From positions 1 through 8,444 of the forward strand of contig JBEVEP010000014.1 in NCBI GenBank assembly GCA_040512755.1: DNA of 8,444 nucleotides, read 5' to 3'. The DNA comes from JBEVEP01 sp040512755. GTDB lineage: Bacteria > Pseudomonadota > Alphaproteobacteria > Rhizobiales > Rhizobiaceae. Below the pieces are notes generated by a model. It was not told the origin of the DNA. It was given only the letters and a program-made list of their open reading frames with translations, and did not search any database. Shown here in pieces: positions 1-6,575 of this stretch (the first letter of the stretch is position 1; the number at the start of each line of letters is the position of its first letter). The position numbers and the translations under genes were made by a program.

Positions 1-512
1 CGGTAGGCGGCCTCATCGCTCAGGGACTTGCCGCGCTGCGGCCGGACTTGGTCGATGCGCTGGTGCTCTGCGACACCGCGCACAAGATCGGGACGGATGA
101 ACTCTGGAACGCGCGCATTGATGCGGTCCGCAAAGGCGGCATCGACTCCATCGCCGACAGCATCCTGGAACGCTGGTTCACACCGGCCTATCGGTCCCCT
201 GAGAACCCCGACTTCGCCGGGTATCGCGCCATGCTGACGCGTACGCCTGTCGAGGGCTATGTCGGAACCTGCGCCGCGCTGCGTGATGCCGATCTCACCG
301 AATCCAGCCGCGCGCTGAAAATTCCCGTTGTCTGCCTCGTCGGCGATCAGGACGGTTCAACGCCGCCCGATCTGGTGCGATCCACGGCCGCGCTGATCAA
401 GGGCGCCGATTTCCGCATTATCGCCGATGCCGGCCACCTGCCCTGCATCGAGCAGTCGGAGGCCGTCGCGGCGCTGGTCACCGCCTTTCTGAGGGGCGCG
501 AATTACATCTGA
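1..512 (+). CDS. pcaD: 3-oxoadipate enol-lactonase-like alpha/beta hydrolase, 5'-truncated by window edge
   Basis: The reading frame is open from base 3 to the TGA at 510-512, so about 169 C-terminal codons of a family usually near 260 aa are present. The first residues, VGGLIAQGLAALRPDL, match the segment just after the nucleophile serine of the G-x-S-x-G-G elbow; the serine itself lies outside the window. Downstream are the expected acid (second Asp of VGDQDGSTPP, codon 351-353) and the catalytic histidine (AGHLPCIE, codon 435-437), so the remaining catalytic elements look intact. PcaD hydrolyses 3-oxoadipate enol-lactone to 3-oxoadipate in the cytoplasmic protocatechuate/catechol pathway. 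VGGLIAQGLA and LVLCDTAHKIG are very PcaD-like, but related carboxylesterases share the fold. The usual pcaC neighbour does not follow; a repeat-bearing spacer and a beta-oxidation gene do. The TTG at base 48 is internal to the protein, not its start. Confidence 0.8.
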   Translation, partial: VGGLIAQGLAALRPDLVDALVLCDTAHKIGTDELWNARIDAVRKGGIDSIADSILERWFTPAYRSPENPDFAGYRAMLTRTPVEGYVGTCAALRDADLTESSRALKIPVVCLVGDQDGSTPPDLVRSTAALIKGADFRIIADAGHLPCIEQSEAVAALVTAFLRGANYI

Positions 513-640
513 TTTGACATAACCGCGATCACGTTGAAAGCGGAGCGCCCCATAGCGGACCGAAAAGTACGAAGCGGTTTTCGGATAAATCCGATGCGCA
601 AACAAAGGCTTGGAGCAAGACGCCCGATTCGGGCGACGTG
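513..640. repeat. Palindrome-rich rhizobial-type intergenic repeat
   Basis: The spacer between the hydrolase and the beta-oxidation gene is built of small palindromes. CCGAAAA (560-566) pairs with TTTTCGG (578-584) across an 11-base loop. Overlapping it, CGGAT-AA-ATCCG occupies 582-593. Further on, CGCCCGA-T-TCGGGCG (621-635) is a perfect 7-1-7 palindrome ten bases before the Shine-Dalgarno of the next gene. The block around GAAGCGGTTTTCGGATAA is of a kind I remember as dispersed in rhizobial genomes (RIME-like mosaic elements); that is recollection, not a search. The 621-635 palindrome could instead be an operator or a leader hairpin for the downstream gene. Confidence 0.5.
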
Positions 641-654
641 CTATAGGAGTTGTC

Positions 655-2751
655 ATGACCGAATCCGTAACAGTCGCCCGCAGCGGCGAGATTGCCGTCG
701 TCACCATCGACAACCCGCCGGTGAACGCACTCAGCTTCCATGTGCGCGAACCGCTGATAAAGGCATTCGGAACGCTGCGGGACGATCCCTCGGTCGCTGC
801 GATCGTGCTCACCTGCGCCGGACGCACTTTCGTAGCCGGAGCCGACATCACCGAGTTCGGCAAGCCGATGCAGCAACCCGACCTGCGCTCGCTCATCGCC
901 ACACTGGAGAAGATCGGCAAGCCGACTGTCGCGGCCATCCACGGCACTGCACTTGGAGGCGGGCTCGAACTTGCACTCGGATGCCATTTTCGCGTCGCTG
1001 ATCGCGCAGCCAGGCTCGGCCTGCCGGAGGTTAAGCTCGGCCTGCTGCCAGGTGCCGGCGGCACGGTCCGCCTGCCCCATCTCATCGGTCCGGAAAAGGC
1101 GCTGAGCCTCATTGTATCCGGCAACCCGATCAGCGCGGGAGATGCGCTGGAAAGCGGTTTGGCCGATGCCGTGTTCGATGGCGACCTTCTCGCCAACGCA
1201 GTCGCCTTTGCGCGACGCAAAGCTGCGGAAGGCGGGCCGTTCATCCCATTGCGGGACCGTCGCCACAGGATCGAAACCGCCGATCTGGCGGCCTTTGATC
1301 AACAGGCCGCCCAACTTGCGAAAAAAGCTCGTGGGCTGGAAGCGCCGGTGGCCTGCGCAAAATCGATCCGCAATGCGATCGTGCTTCCCTTCGATGAAGC
1401 CCTTGCCAGGGAAAGAGAGTTCTTCGAGGCGCTCATGGCGGGTGACCAATCCCGCGCCCAGCGGCACCTGTTCTTTGCCGAGCGGGAGGCTGCCAAAGTC
1501 CGGGGCGTCGGCAAGGACACCGCTCCGCGAAAGATCAATCGGGTCGGCATCATCGGCGCGGGCACAATGGGCGGCGGCATCGCCATGGCCTTTGTCAACG
1601 GCGGCATTCCGGTCACCCTGCTTGAGGTGAATCGTGACGCGCTGGACCGCGGTCTTGCGGCAATTGAAAAGAACTACGCGATCTCGGTTGGGCGCGGATC
1701 GTTGACCGAAGCTGCGAAGGCGAAGCGGATGGCGCTCTTCACCGGCGTTACGGACTACGCGGAGCTTGCAAATTGCGACCTCATTATCGAGGCAGTTTTC
1801 GAGGACATGGACGTGAAGAAGGATGTCTTTGGACGCCTGGACCGGGTCGCAAAGCCTGGCGCGATCCTTGCCACGAACACGTCCTACCTCGATGTTGACG
1901 ACATCGCGGCATCCACCGTGCGGGCGCACGACGTTATTGGGACGCATTTCTTTTCGCCGGCTAATGTGATGAAGTTGCTTGAGGTTGTGCGCGGGAAAGC
2001 GACCGCGCCGGATGTGCTCGCGACTGTGCTCGGTCTTGCGAAGCGCATCGGCAAGATCCCGGTTGTTGTGGGTGTGTGCCGCGGCTTCGTCGGAAACCGC
2101 ATGCTTCAGGCGCGCGGCGAAGAACTGGAAGCCCTTCTCCTGGAGGGCGCAACCCCAAGTCAGGTCGACAAGGCTTTCACTGATTTCGGCTGGCCGATGG
2201 GGCCGTTTCAGATGCTCGATCTTGCCGGGCTGGATATCAGTTGGCGCAACCGCAAATCGCTCGGAAAAACGGCGATACTCGCCGACCATTTGTGCGAGGC
2301 AGGCCGGTTCGGACAGAAGACTGGCAAGGGTTACTATCTCTATGAAGCCGGCTCACGAACTCCAATGTCCGATCCGGGAATTGAGCGGCTCATTGCTGAA
2401 AAGGCAGCGGAGCAAGGCATTGAGCGCCGCTCCATTCCGGCTGCCGAGATCATCGAGCGCACGCATTTTCCCTTGATCAACGAAGGCGCGCGCATCCTCG
2501 AGGAAGGCATTGCCGCGCGTGCGTCCGACATCGATATCGTCTGGGTGAATGGCTACGGATTCCCGATCGGCAAGGGCGGGCCGATGTTCTGGGCCGAACT
2601 CGAAGGCATCCAAGAGCTCGTCGAACGGCTCGGTTTCTGGCATGCCCGCACCGGCAAGGCGGTCTATGAGCCCTCCCCGCTGCTGAGGAAACTGGCAGAA
2701 GACGGCAGGAATTTCTCGTCACTGCGGGATGCTCAGGAGGTTGCGTCCTAA
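655..2751 (+). CDS. Bifunctional enoyl-CoA hydratase / 3-hydroxyacyl-CoA dehydrogenase (FadB/FadJ-like, 698 aa)
   Basis: This beta-oxidation enzyme should hydrate enoyl-CoA and then oxidise 3-hydroxyacyl-CoA with NAD+. Residues 1 to about 190 form a crotonase domain with the oxyanion-hole stretch AGADITEFGKP and both catalytic glutamates, E105 (GGGLELALG) and E125 (LPEVKLGLLPGAGGT), spaced 20 apart as in rat crotonase. The dehydrogenase half begins near residue 295 with the Rossmann motif VGIIGAGTMGGG and has the catalytic pair H431/E443 in GTHFFSPANVMKLLEVV, then CRGFVGNRML and the C-terminal helical repeat. At about 700 aa without an extended tail it resembles peroxisomal-MFE1-type fusions as well as FadJ. 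The ATG at 655 is chosen over an upstream alternative start at 610 because AGGAG lies at 645-649, five bases ahead, and the crotonase domain starts right after it. The substrate is unknown; the adjacent PcaD-like gene hints at aromatic-acid catabolism. A thiolase partner is not in view. Confidence 0.93.
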   Translation: MTESVTVARSGEIAVVTIDNPPVNALSFHVREPLIKAFGTLRDDPSVAAIVLTCAGRTFVAGADITEFGKPMQQPDLRSLIATLEKIGKPTVAAIHGTALGGGLELALGCHFRVADRAARLGLPEVKLGLLPGAGGTVRLPHLIGPEKALSLIVSGNPISAGDALESGLADAVFDGDLLANAVAFARRKAAEGGPFIPLRDRRHRIETADLAAFDQQAAQLAKKARGLEAPVACAKSIRNAIVLPFDEALAREREFFEALMAGDQSRAQRHLFFAEREAAKVRGVGKDTAPRKINRVGIIGAGTMGGGIAMAFVNGGIPVTLLEVNRDALDRGLAAIEKNYAISVGRGSLTEAAKAKRMALFTGVTDYAELANCDLIIEAVFEDMDVKKDVFGRLDRVAKPGAILATNTSYLDVDDIAASTVRAHDVIGTHFFSPANVMKLLEVVRGKATAPDVLATVLGLAKRIGKIPVVVGVCRGFVGNRMLQARGEELEALLLEGATPSQVDKAFTDFGWPMGPFQMLDLAGLDISWRNRKSLGKTAILADHLCEAGRFGQKTGKGYYLYEAGSRTPMSDPGIERLIAEKAAEQGIERRSIPAAEIIERTHFPLINEGARILEEGIAARASDIDIVWVNGYGFPIGKGGPMFWAELEGIQELVERLGFWHARTGKAVYEPSPLLRKLAEDGRNFSSLRDAQEVAS

Positions 2752-3191
2752 AGCCGACAACCCCACTTCTTCGGGGAGTCGCAAGGCCGATCCGCTTCGA
2801 TTCGTTTCGGTGTACGAGCCAGCCCTTCGTTTCAGGGACGTGGATAGATTTAACCCGTTGCCCAGTTTCGGCAGGCAAATAGCCTTTTCTTATCAAAGCG
2901 ATAGGGGATGCGTGACTATTCGGATCGTGATTTTCTGTCCGAACGCGTGCTCGCGACCCTCATACCCTGTCAATTTCCTCGCGAAGAATGCGGAACTGCG
3001 GTGATTACGAGCGAGGAGAGCTTTTCCCGTCGGGTCGTGAAGACGTCACCACGCCGGGGAGCTTTTTCGAGGCCGCACGAAGATAGCCGCGCTGAATGGT
3101 GGGTAGGTCTTGGGGGTGAATCGTCGCTGCTGTTCCGGTTTGTCAAAGCAGTCCCTACATTAGAGACCACGAATCTCGGGGCGAGGCTTGC
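2752..3191. other. 440-base gene-free spacer upstream of the sulfur module
   Basis: No frame in this stretch gives a protein with recognisable composition or motifs, and I see no tRNA-like cloverleaf. It begins with a weak hairpin just after the beta-oxidation gene. Near its 3' end a poor promoter candidate can be drawn: TTCCGG (3133-3138), a 17-base spacer and TACATT (3156-3161). This is followed by a short inverted repeat, GAGA (3163-3166) and TCTC (3174-3177). GAGG (3183-3186) can serve as ribosome-binding site for the ATG at 3192. The repressor gene bigR, which often heads this module in related bacteria, is not here on either strand. Confidence 0.6.
2755..2781 (+). terminator. Possible weak terminator hairpin after the beta-oxidation gene
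   Basis: Four bases after the TAA, CGAC (2755-2758) and CCCC (2761-2764) pair with GGGG (2773-2776) and GTCG (2778-2781), leaving an AA/A internal loop and an 8-base loop. There is no following T-run, so if it acts it may only stabilise the 3' end or work with Rho. Confidence 0.3.
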
Positions 3192-3614
3192 ATGACTGAA
3201 TTCACTCCCTTCCAATCTCTTTTCGGCGGCGCGCTGATCGGCCTGTCCGCCGTCCTGCTGATGGCGTTTCACGGACGCGTTGCGGGCATGACCGGCATTT
3301 TGTCCGGCGTCATTCCGCCGGTCCCGGCTGACTGGCGTTGGCGCGCGGCATTCCTCGCTGGAGCGGCGGTTGCACCCGTCCTCTATCTGCTGGCTGGCGG
3401 GGCCATTGCCTTCCACGTTGCGGTTACCACTGGCGCGCTCATTTTCGGGGGCCTGCTCGTCGGCATCGGCGTGAACTTCGGCGGCGGCTGCCCGAGTGGT
3501 CATGGGGTATGCGGCATTGCGCGGCTTTCGCCTCGTTCCATCGTCGCGGTCCTCACCTTCATGGCGACTGCCTTCGCGACCGTCTATCTCGTCCGCCATG
3601 TGATCGGAGCCTGA
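3192..3614 (+). CDS. YeeE/YedE-type sulfur transport membrane protein, first half of a pair (140 aa)
   Basis: A small, very hydrophobic inner-membrane protein with about four predicted transmembrane stretches (roughly residues 8-25, 50-70, 73-95 and 115-135). The signature NFGGGCPSGHGVCGIARLSP around residues 94-114 carries the conserved cysteines of the YeeE/YedE sulfur-transport family (compare the PmpA half of PmpA/PmpB pairs). Members are thought to move thiosulfate or another sulfur species; which one cannot be told here. The start at 3192 has GAGG five bases upstream. Only four bases separate its TGA from the next gene, whose product is the partner half, so the two are almost certainly co-translated and may assemble together. 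A persulfide dioxygenase downstream supports a role in sulfide or persulfide handling. Confidence 0.88.
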   Translation: MTEFTPFQSLFGGALIGLSAVLLMAFHGRVAGMTGILSGVIPPVPADWRWRAAFLAGAAVAPVLYLLAGGAIAFHVAVTTGALIFGGLLVGIGVNFGGGCPSGHGVCGIARLSPRSIVAVLTFMATAFATVYLVRHVIGA

Positions 3615-3618
3615 CGCC

Positions 3619-4056
3619 ATGAACAAGCTCATATCCGCCTTTGCCATCGGATCGATCTTTGGCCTCGGCATCGCGATCTCCGGGATGATCAATCCGGCCA
3701 AGGTGCTCAACTTCTTCGACATTGCCGGAAGCTGGGATCCGAGCCTTCTCTTCGTGATGGGTGGCGGGCTGGCCACCGCTTTCATCGGCTATCGCCTGGT
3801 GTTCAGCCGCCAGAAAGCCCCGGTGTTCGAGGCCGACTTCGCTTCTCCGGACAAGCGAAACATCGATGGCCAGCTCATCGGCGGCGCAGCCGTCTTCGGT
3901 ATCGGCTGGGGCATCGCCGGCTTCTGTCCGGGCGGCGCGATACCGGCGCTCGGGCTGCTCTATCCTCAAACCCCCATTTTCCTTGCGGCAATGATTGCGG
4001 GGATTATCATTGCAAGGATCATCAAGGCTCGCCTGCCCTCGACTGCTCCGGCCTGA
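3619..4056 (+). CDS. DUF6691/YeeE-YedE-type membrane protein, second half of the pair (145 aa)
   Basis: Hydrophobic inner-membrane partner of the preceding gene. GMINPAKVLNFFD near residues 22-34 and GWGIAGFCPGGAI near residues 95-107 are the two hallmark motifs of this half; the latter contributes a conserved cysteine in the presumed sulfur pathway. About four transmembrane segments are visible, with a polar loop containing FEADFASPDKRNIDG in the middle. In many proteobacteria the two halves are fused or encoded side by side, as in PmpA/PmpB and the Agrobacterium/Xylella bigR operons. GGAG at 3606-3609, inside the end of the preceding gene, supports the ATG at 3619. The next gene follows after 21 bases, so the operon continues. 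Confidence 0.87.
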   Translation: MNKLISAFAIGSIFGLGIAISGMINPAKVLNFFDIAGSWDPSLLFVMGGGLATAFIGYRLVFSRQKAPVFEADFASPDKRNIDGQLIGGAAVFGIGWGIAGFCPGGAIPALGLLYPQTPIFLAAMIAGIIIARIIKARLPSTAPA

Positions 4057-4077
4057 GCGGCTCTTCAGGAGAATGCG

Positions 4078-4974
4078 ATGACCCAGCCCATACCCTTCGT
4101 GCCCGACCTATCGGTCAAGCCGGAAGTGACCGGTTTTTTCGACGTACAGACCAACACGATCTCCTATGTGGTGAAAGACCCGGCATCGGCCGCCTGCGCG
4201 GTGATCGACTCCGTCATGGATATCGACATGGCTGCCGGCCGCATCACCCATGAGGGCGCCGACAAGATCGTCGCACATATCAAGGACCGTGGTCTGGAGC
4301 TCGAATGGATCATCGAGACGCATGTGCACGCCGACCATCTGTCGGGCGCGCCCTACATACAGGACCAGCTGGGCGGCAAGCTCGGCATCGGTGAGAACAT
4401 CACCATCGTGCAGGACACGTTCGGCAAGATCTTCAACGAAGGCACGGAGTTCCAGCGCGACGGCTCGCAGTTCGACCGCCTGTTCGCCGACGGCGACAGC
4501 TACACGATCGGCTCGATGACCGCCTATGCCATGCATACGCCCGGCCATACGCCCGCCTGCATGACCCATGTGATCGGCGATGCCGCCTTCATCGGCGACA
4601 CGCTGTTCATGCCGGATGGCGGCTCGGCACGCGCCGACTTTCCGGGCGGCGACGCCCGCGCGCTCTACCGCTCGATCCGGCGCGTTCTGTCACTGCCCGG
4701 CGAGATGCGGCTTTTCATTTGCCACGATTACGGGCCGAACGGCCGCGACATCAAGTTCGAGACGACGGTGGCCGACGAGCGCACCCACAACATCCATGTG
4801 AAGGACGGCGTGACGGAGGATGAATTCGTGGCCATGCGCGAGGCGCGGGACAAGACGCTCCAAATGCCGAAGCTCATCATTCCGTCCCTCCAGTGCAATA
4901 TGAGGGCAGGCCAGTTGCCGCCGAAGGACGACGATGGCAAGACGTTCCTGAAAGTGCCGGTCAACACGCTCTGA
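4078..4974 (+). CDS. Metallo-beta-lactamase-fold persulfide dioxygenase, ETHE1/Blh-like (298 aa)
   Basis: Predicted mononuclear iron enzyme that oxidises glutathione persulfide (or a similar persulfide) to sulfite with O2 during sulfide detoxification. The metal motif ETHVHADHLSG gives H82, H84, D86 and H87; H157 lies in HTPGHT, D174 in GDTLF, and H216 in CHDYG. By analogy with human ETHE1, H82, H157 and D174 would hold the iron. GGSARADFPGGDA matches the family's G-R-x-D-F loop and separates it from glyoxalase II. The C-terminal part (SLQCNMRAGQLPP) is like the MBL domain of Agrobacterium/Xylella Blh. Unlike Blh, no DUF442 domain is fused; a DUF442 protein is encoded separately downstream. 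AGGAG at 4067-4071, six bases ahead, fixes the start. It follows the membrane pair closely and should share their transcript. Confidence 0.92.
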   Translation: MTQPIPFVPDLSVKPEVTGFFDVQTNTISYVVKDPASAACAVIDSVMDIDMAAGRITHEGADKIVAHIKDRGLELEWIIETHVHADHLSGAPYIQDQLGGKLGIGENITIVQDTFGKIFNEGTEFQRDGSQFDRLFADGDSYTIGSMTAYAMHTPGHTPACMTHVIGDAAFIGDTLFMPDGGSARADFPGGDARALYRSIRRVLSLPGEMRLFICHDYGPNGRDIKFETTVADERTHNIHVKDGVTEDEFVAMREARDKTLQMPKLIIPSLQCNMRAGQLPPKDDDGKTFLKVPVNTL

Positions 4975-4975
4975 C

Positions 4976-5030
4976 CGTTAGCGCGGATCAGCGTTTGATT
5001 GAATCGCTGAACCACGCTAACGCTTTGTTT
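4976..5030 (+). terminator. Long hairpin with T-rich tail after the dioxygenase gene (terminator or repeat module)
   Basis: One base after the TGA, CGTTAGCG (4976-4983) pairs with CGCTAACG (5015-5022). Inside, GG (4985-4986) pairs with CC (5012-5013) and TCAGCG (4988-4993) with CGCTGA (5005-5010). This makes 16 base pairs with two mismatches and an 11-base loop (TTTGATTGAAT). CTTTGTTT follows at 5023-5030. The shape fits a Rho-independent terminator or 3'-stabilising hairpin, which would reduce expression of the DUF442 gene from the operon promoter. The AGCGTTTGATTGAATCGCT core also looks like a module of a dispersed rhizobial mosaic repeat, so terminator function may be incidental. Confidence 0.55.
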
Positions 5031-5138
5031 CGACGCAATTCCGGACGGAAAACCGGGAACCACTTTTCCTGGAATTGCTTCTTTGTTTCGACGCAATTCC
5101 GGACGGAAAACCGGGAACCACTTTTCCTGGAATTGCTT
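5023..5138. repeat. Perfect 58-bp tandem duplication carrying a hairpin
   Basis: Bases 5023-5080 and 5081-5138 are identical, head to tail, with no spacer. Each unit holds an inverted repeat: CAATTCC and GGAAAA on the left pair with TTTTCC and GGAATTG on the right, with a GGAC/T internal bulge and the loop CCGGGAACCAC. The unit resembles the CAATTCCGGACGGAAAACCG...TTTTCCTGGAATTG palindrome that I remember from intergenic regions of many rhizobial genomes. Together with the hairpin just upstream it looks like one mosaic element in which the second module has been duplicated. It fills the gap between the dioxygenase and the DUF442 gene and ends 13 bases before that gene's ribosome-binding site. 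Confidence 0.9.
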
Positions 5139-5163
5139 TAGCCCGCCAGAAAGGGACAGACCA

Positions 5164-5502
5164 ATGGACTACCGCCGGATCAATGACGATTACGCCGTGG
5201 CCGGTCAGATCACCGCCGATCAGGTGGCCGAGATCAAGGCTGCGGGGTTCAAGAGCGTGATCTGCAACCGGCCCGACGGCGAGCAGCCGGGACAGCCGAC
5301 AGCCGCGGAGATCAAGGCCGCGGTCGAAGCTGCCGGCCTGACCTTCCGGCATATTCCGGTCATCAGCGGACAGATCACGGGCGACGATGTCGAGAAGACC
5401 GCCGAGGCGCTCGGCGAACTGGAAGGCCCGGTCTTCGCCTATTGCCGCTCCGGCACCCGCTGCACCAACCTGTTCATGATGGCGCAGCAGGCAAAGGGGT
5501 GA
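5164..5502 (+). CDS. TIGR01244/DUF442 family sulfurtransferase (112 aa)
   Basis: A small cytosolic protein of the phosphatase/rhodanese-like DUF442 family. The loop FAYCRSGTRCTNLF holds the probable active-site cysteine C94 and a second cysteine C100. The N-terminal DYAVAGQITADQVAEIKAAGFKSVICNRPDGE is the family signature. In Blh of Agrobacterium and Xylella this domain is fused to the persulfide dioxygenase domain and carries sulfane sulfur; here it is free-standing and downstream of the dioxygenase. The frame is also open upstream through the tandem repeat, but the ATG at 5164 is the right start: AGGGA (5152-5156) lies seven bases ahead and homologous sequence begins there. A 189-base gap with hairpins separates it from the dioxygenase, so it may be expressed at a lower level or from its own promoter. 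Confidence 0.9.
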   Translation: MDYRRINDDYAVAGQITADQVAEIKAAGFKSVICNRPDGEQPGQPTAAEIKAAVEAAGLTFRHIPVISGQITGDDVEKTAEALGELEGPVFAYCRSGTRCTNLFMMAQQAKG

Positions 5503-5521
5503 AGCTTCCTGGTGCGGAGTA

Positions 5522-5569
5522 GTCGCGAGATGGTGGCCTCCTGAGCCATTTCAACCTAAGGCCCGCGAC
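5522..5569. other. Bulged inverted repeat between convergent genes
   Basis: Between the DUF442 gene and the 3' end of the TIR gene, GTCGCG (5522-5527) pairs with CGCGAC (5564-5569), and GGCCT (5535-5539) with AGGCC (5559-5563), giving an 11-bp stem with a 7-base bulge and a 19-base loop. No T-run follows on either side. It could help end the two converging transcripts or mark an old insertion boundary of the low-GC gene. This is a weak call. Confidence 0.3.
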
Positions 5570-5591
5570 CTGATCAGTTTGTAGGCGGTAC

Positions 5592-6575
5592 CTATTCCTC
5601 CTTCTTAGCTGTTTCGGTTTTCTTCAACGCCCCGAGACCTCCAGCTTTCCGTGGCACCTCCGGCTCCAAACGTAGGTAGCCCATCATGTCAAAGACTTGT
5701 CTCCGCAACATATCCACCATCCTCATGTCGCCGCCAAACTCCTCGAGGAACGGTTCCATCTCCATCATTTCTAAGAGGCGCCGAAGGGCTTTCTGGCCTT
5801 CCCTGCTGGAGCCGGAGTTCAATCCGCGATAAGCCTCAACTGCGAGTTCATAAACCCAAGGAAAGTCGTCTTTTAGAAAGCTTGCGAAAAAAAGGAGGCG
5901 AATCGGGTCCTTTGGTCCGACAGAAATCCGATGTGCAAATTCGTAGAGCATCTCGGGATGGAAGCGATACTTTCTCCGCCTGCGAATAAAAGGACTTTCA
6001 TCTACCACGTGACGCATTCGCATCTCGACAGTTCGTACGCTGGAAACCAGCTCCTCAAGAATCTCTCCTTGGGAGCGGCTATGCTTGCCTACCGTGGTGC
6101 TCTTCGGTATCGCTGCAATCTTCTTCTCTAAATCGGTCCACAAGGCCGCAAAGAGTCTGTCAAACTGACTGTCCGGCACAGGTGTCTGAGCAGCCTTGTT
6201 GACACTGCTAGCCAGTTCCCTAATCCCTGTCTCGTCAGCCTTCTTCGCCTGAAACTGAGACAACGGACCGGAGATTTCCTTGAAATCGAGATCGAGCAAC
6301 AGAGGAATAACCCTCCCGTCCTGCATCGACTTCGCCAGAGCGCCAGCCTCGAATAAAATCCAAGGTGAATTGAGATTGTCGCGGGTCACACAGACTATTC
6401 CAAAGTTGCAACTTTCCAGTTCATTAGCAACTTTAATACCCCATCTCTCTCCCGCCTGAATATCAGATTGAGAAAGCCACGGATCAGCATAATGCAATAC
6501 AAGAGGAAACCACTCCCGCAGGCCCTTTGCGAGCGCCTCGCTTCGTTCTCCGCTCCAACTAATGAACACCTTCAA
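5592..6575 (-). CDS. TIR-domain protein with a C-terminal helical extension, candidate immune NADase (327 aa)
   Basis: Residues 1 to about 157 form a bacterial TIR domain: KVFISWSG at the N terminus (strand A), PWLSQSDIQAGERW (BB-loop region), GIVCVTRDNLNSPWILFEAGALAKS with the likely catalytic glutamate E76, then VIPLLLDLDF. Many bacterial TIR domains cleave NAD+ or make signalling nucleotides from it, often in anti-phage defence; activity here is inferred. A short charged linker leads to EILEELVSSVRTVEMRMR (about 171-188), probably a coiled coil, then a basic run RRRRK (198-202) and a mostly helical region of about 120 residues that I do not recognise, ending in a charged tail. The start is TTG at 6575: AGGGAG lies six bases upstream, an in-frame TAG lies further up, and no in-frame ATG precedes the domain. 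Hand-counted GC in three 60-base blocks is 43-55%, against 67% in one block of the neighbouring DUF442 gene, suggesting acquisition. No partner gene is adjacent. Confidence 0.88.
   Translation of the reverse strand: MKVFISWSGERSEALAKGLREWFPLVLHYADPWLSQSDIQAGERWGIKVANELESCNFGIVCVTRDNLNSPWILFEAGALAKSMQDGRVIPLLLDLDFKEISGPLSQFQAKKADETGIRELASSVNKAAQTPVPDSQFDRLFAALWTDLEKKIAAIPKSTTVGKHSRSQGEILEELVSSVRTVEMRMRHVVDESPFIRRRRKYRFHPEMLYEFAHRISVGPKDPIRLLFFASFLKDDFPWVYELAVEAYRGLNSGSSREGQKALRRLLEMMEMEPFLEEFGGDMRMVDMLRRQVFDMMGYLRLEPEVPRKAGGLGALKKTETAKKEE

Noticed and set aside
514..542. Promoter with a perfect TTGACA at 514-519
   Set aside because: At normal spacing the -10 position reads AAAGCG, so there is no usable second box; the match lies in the repeat-bearing spacer.
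529..2289. Minus-strand open frame of 586 codons antisense to the beta-oxidation gene
   Set aside because: It mirrors the codon bias of a high-GC gene; the plus strand has full crotonase and dehydrogenase motifs, while the minus frame has none.
3156..3177. BigR-type operator
   Set aside because: Only a 4-bp inverted repeat with a 7-base centre can be seen; too weak to call an operator, so it is kept only as a remark on the spacer.
2908..3195. Plus-strand open frame of 95 codons in the spacer before the sulfur module
   Set aside because: No family motifs, no convincing ribosome-binding site, odd composition, and it overlaps the start of a clear gene.
2970..3785. Minus-strand open frame of 271 codons
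   Set aside because: It runs antisense across two recognised membrane genes and has the R/D/A-rich composition of a shadow frame.
5023..5138. CRISPR array
   Set aside because: Only two units, directly adjacent with no spacer; this is a tandem duplication.
5083..5163. N-terminal extension of the DUF442 protein from an alternative start in the repeat
   Set aside because: The extra residues are translated repeat sequence, and a good ribosome-binding site precedes the ATG at 5164.
5592..6575. Thoeris system (ThsB)
   Set aside because: No ThsA (SIR2/SLOG) gene or other partner is in the window, and the C-terminal extension is not expected of a simple ThsB.
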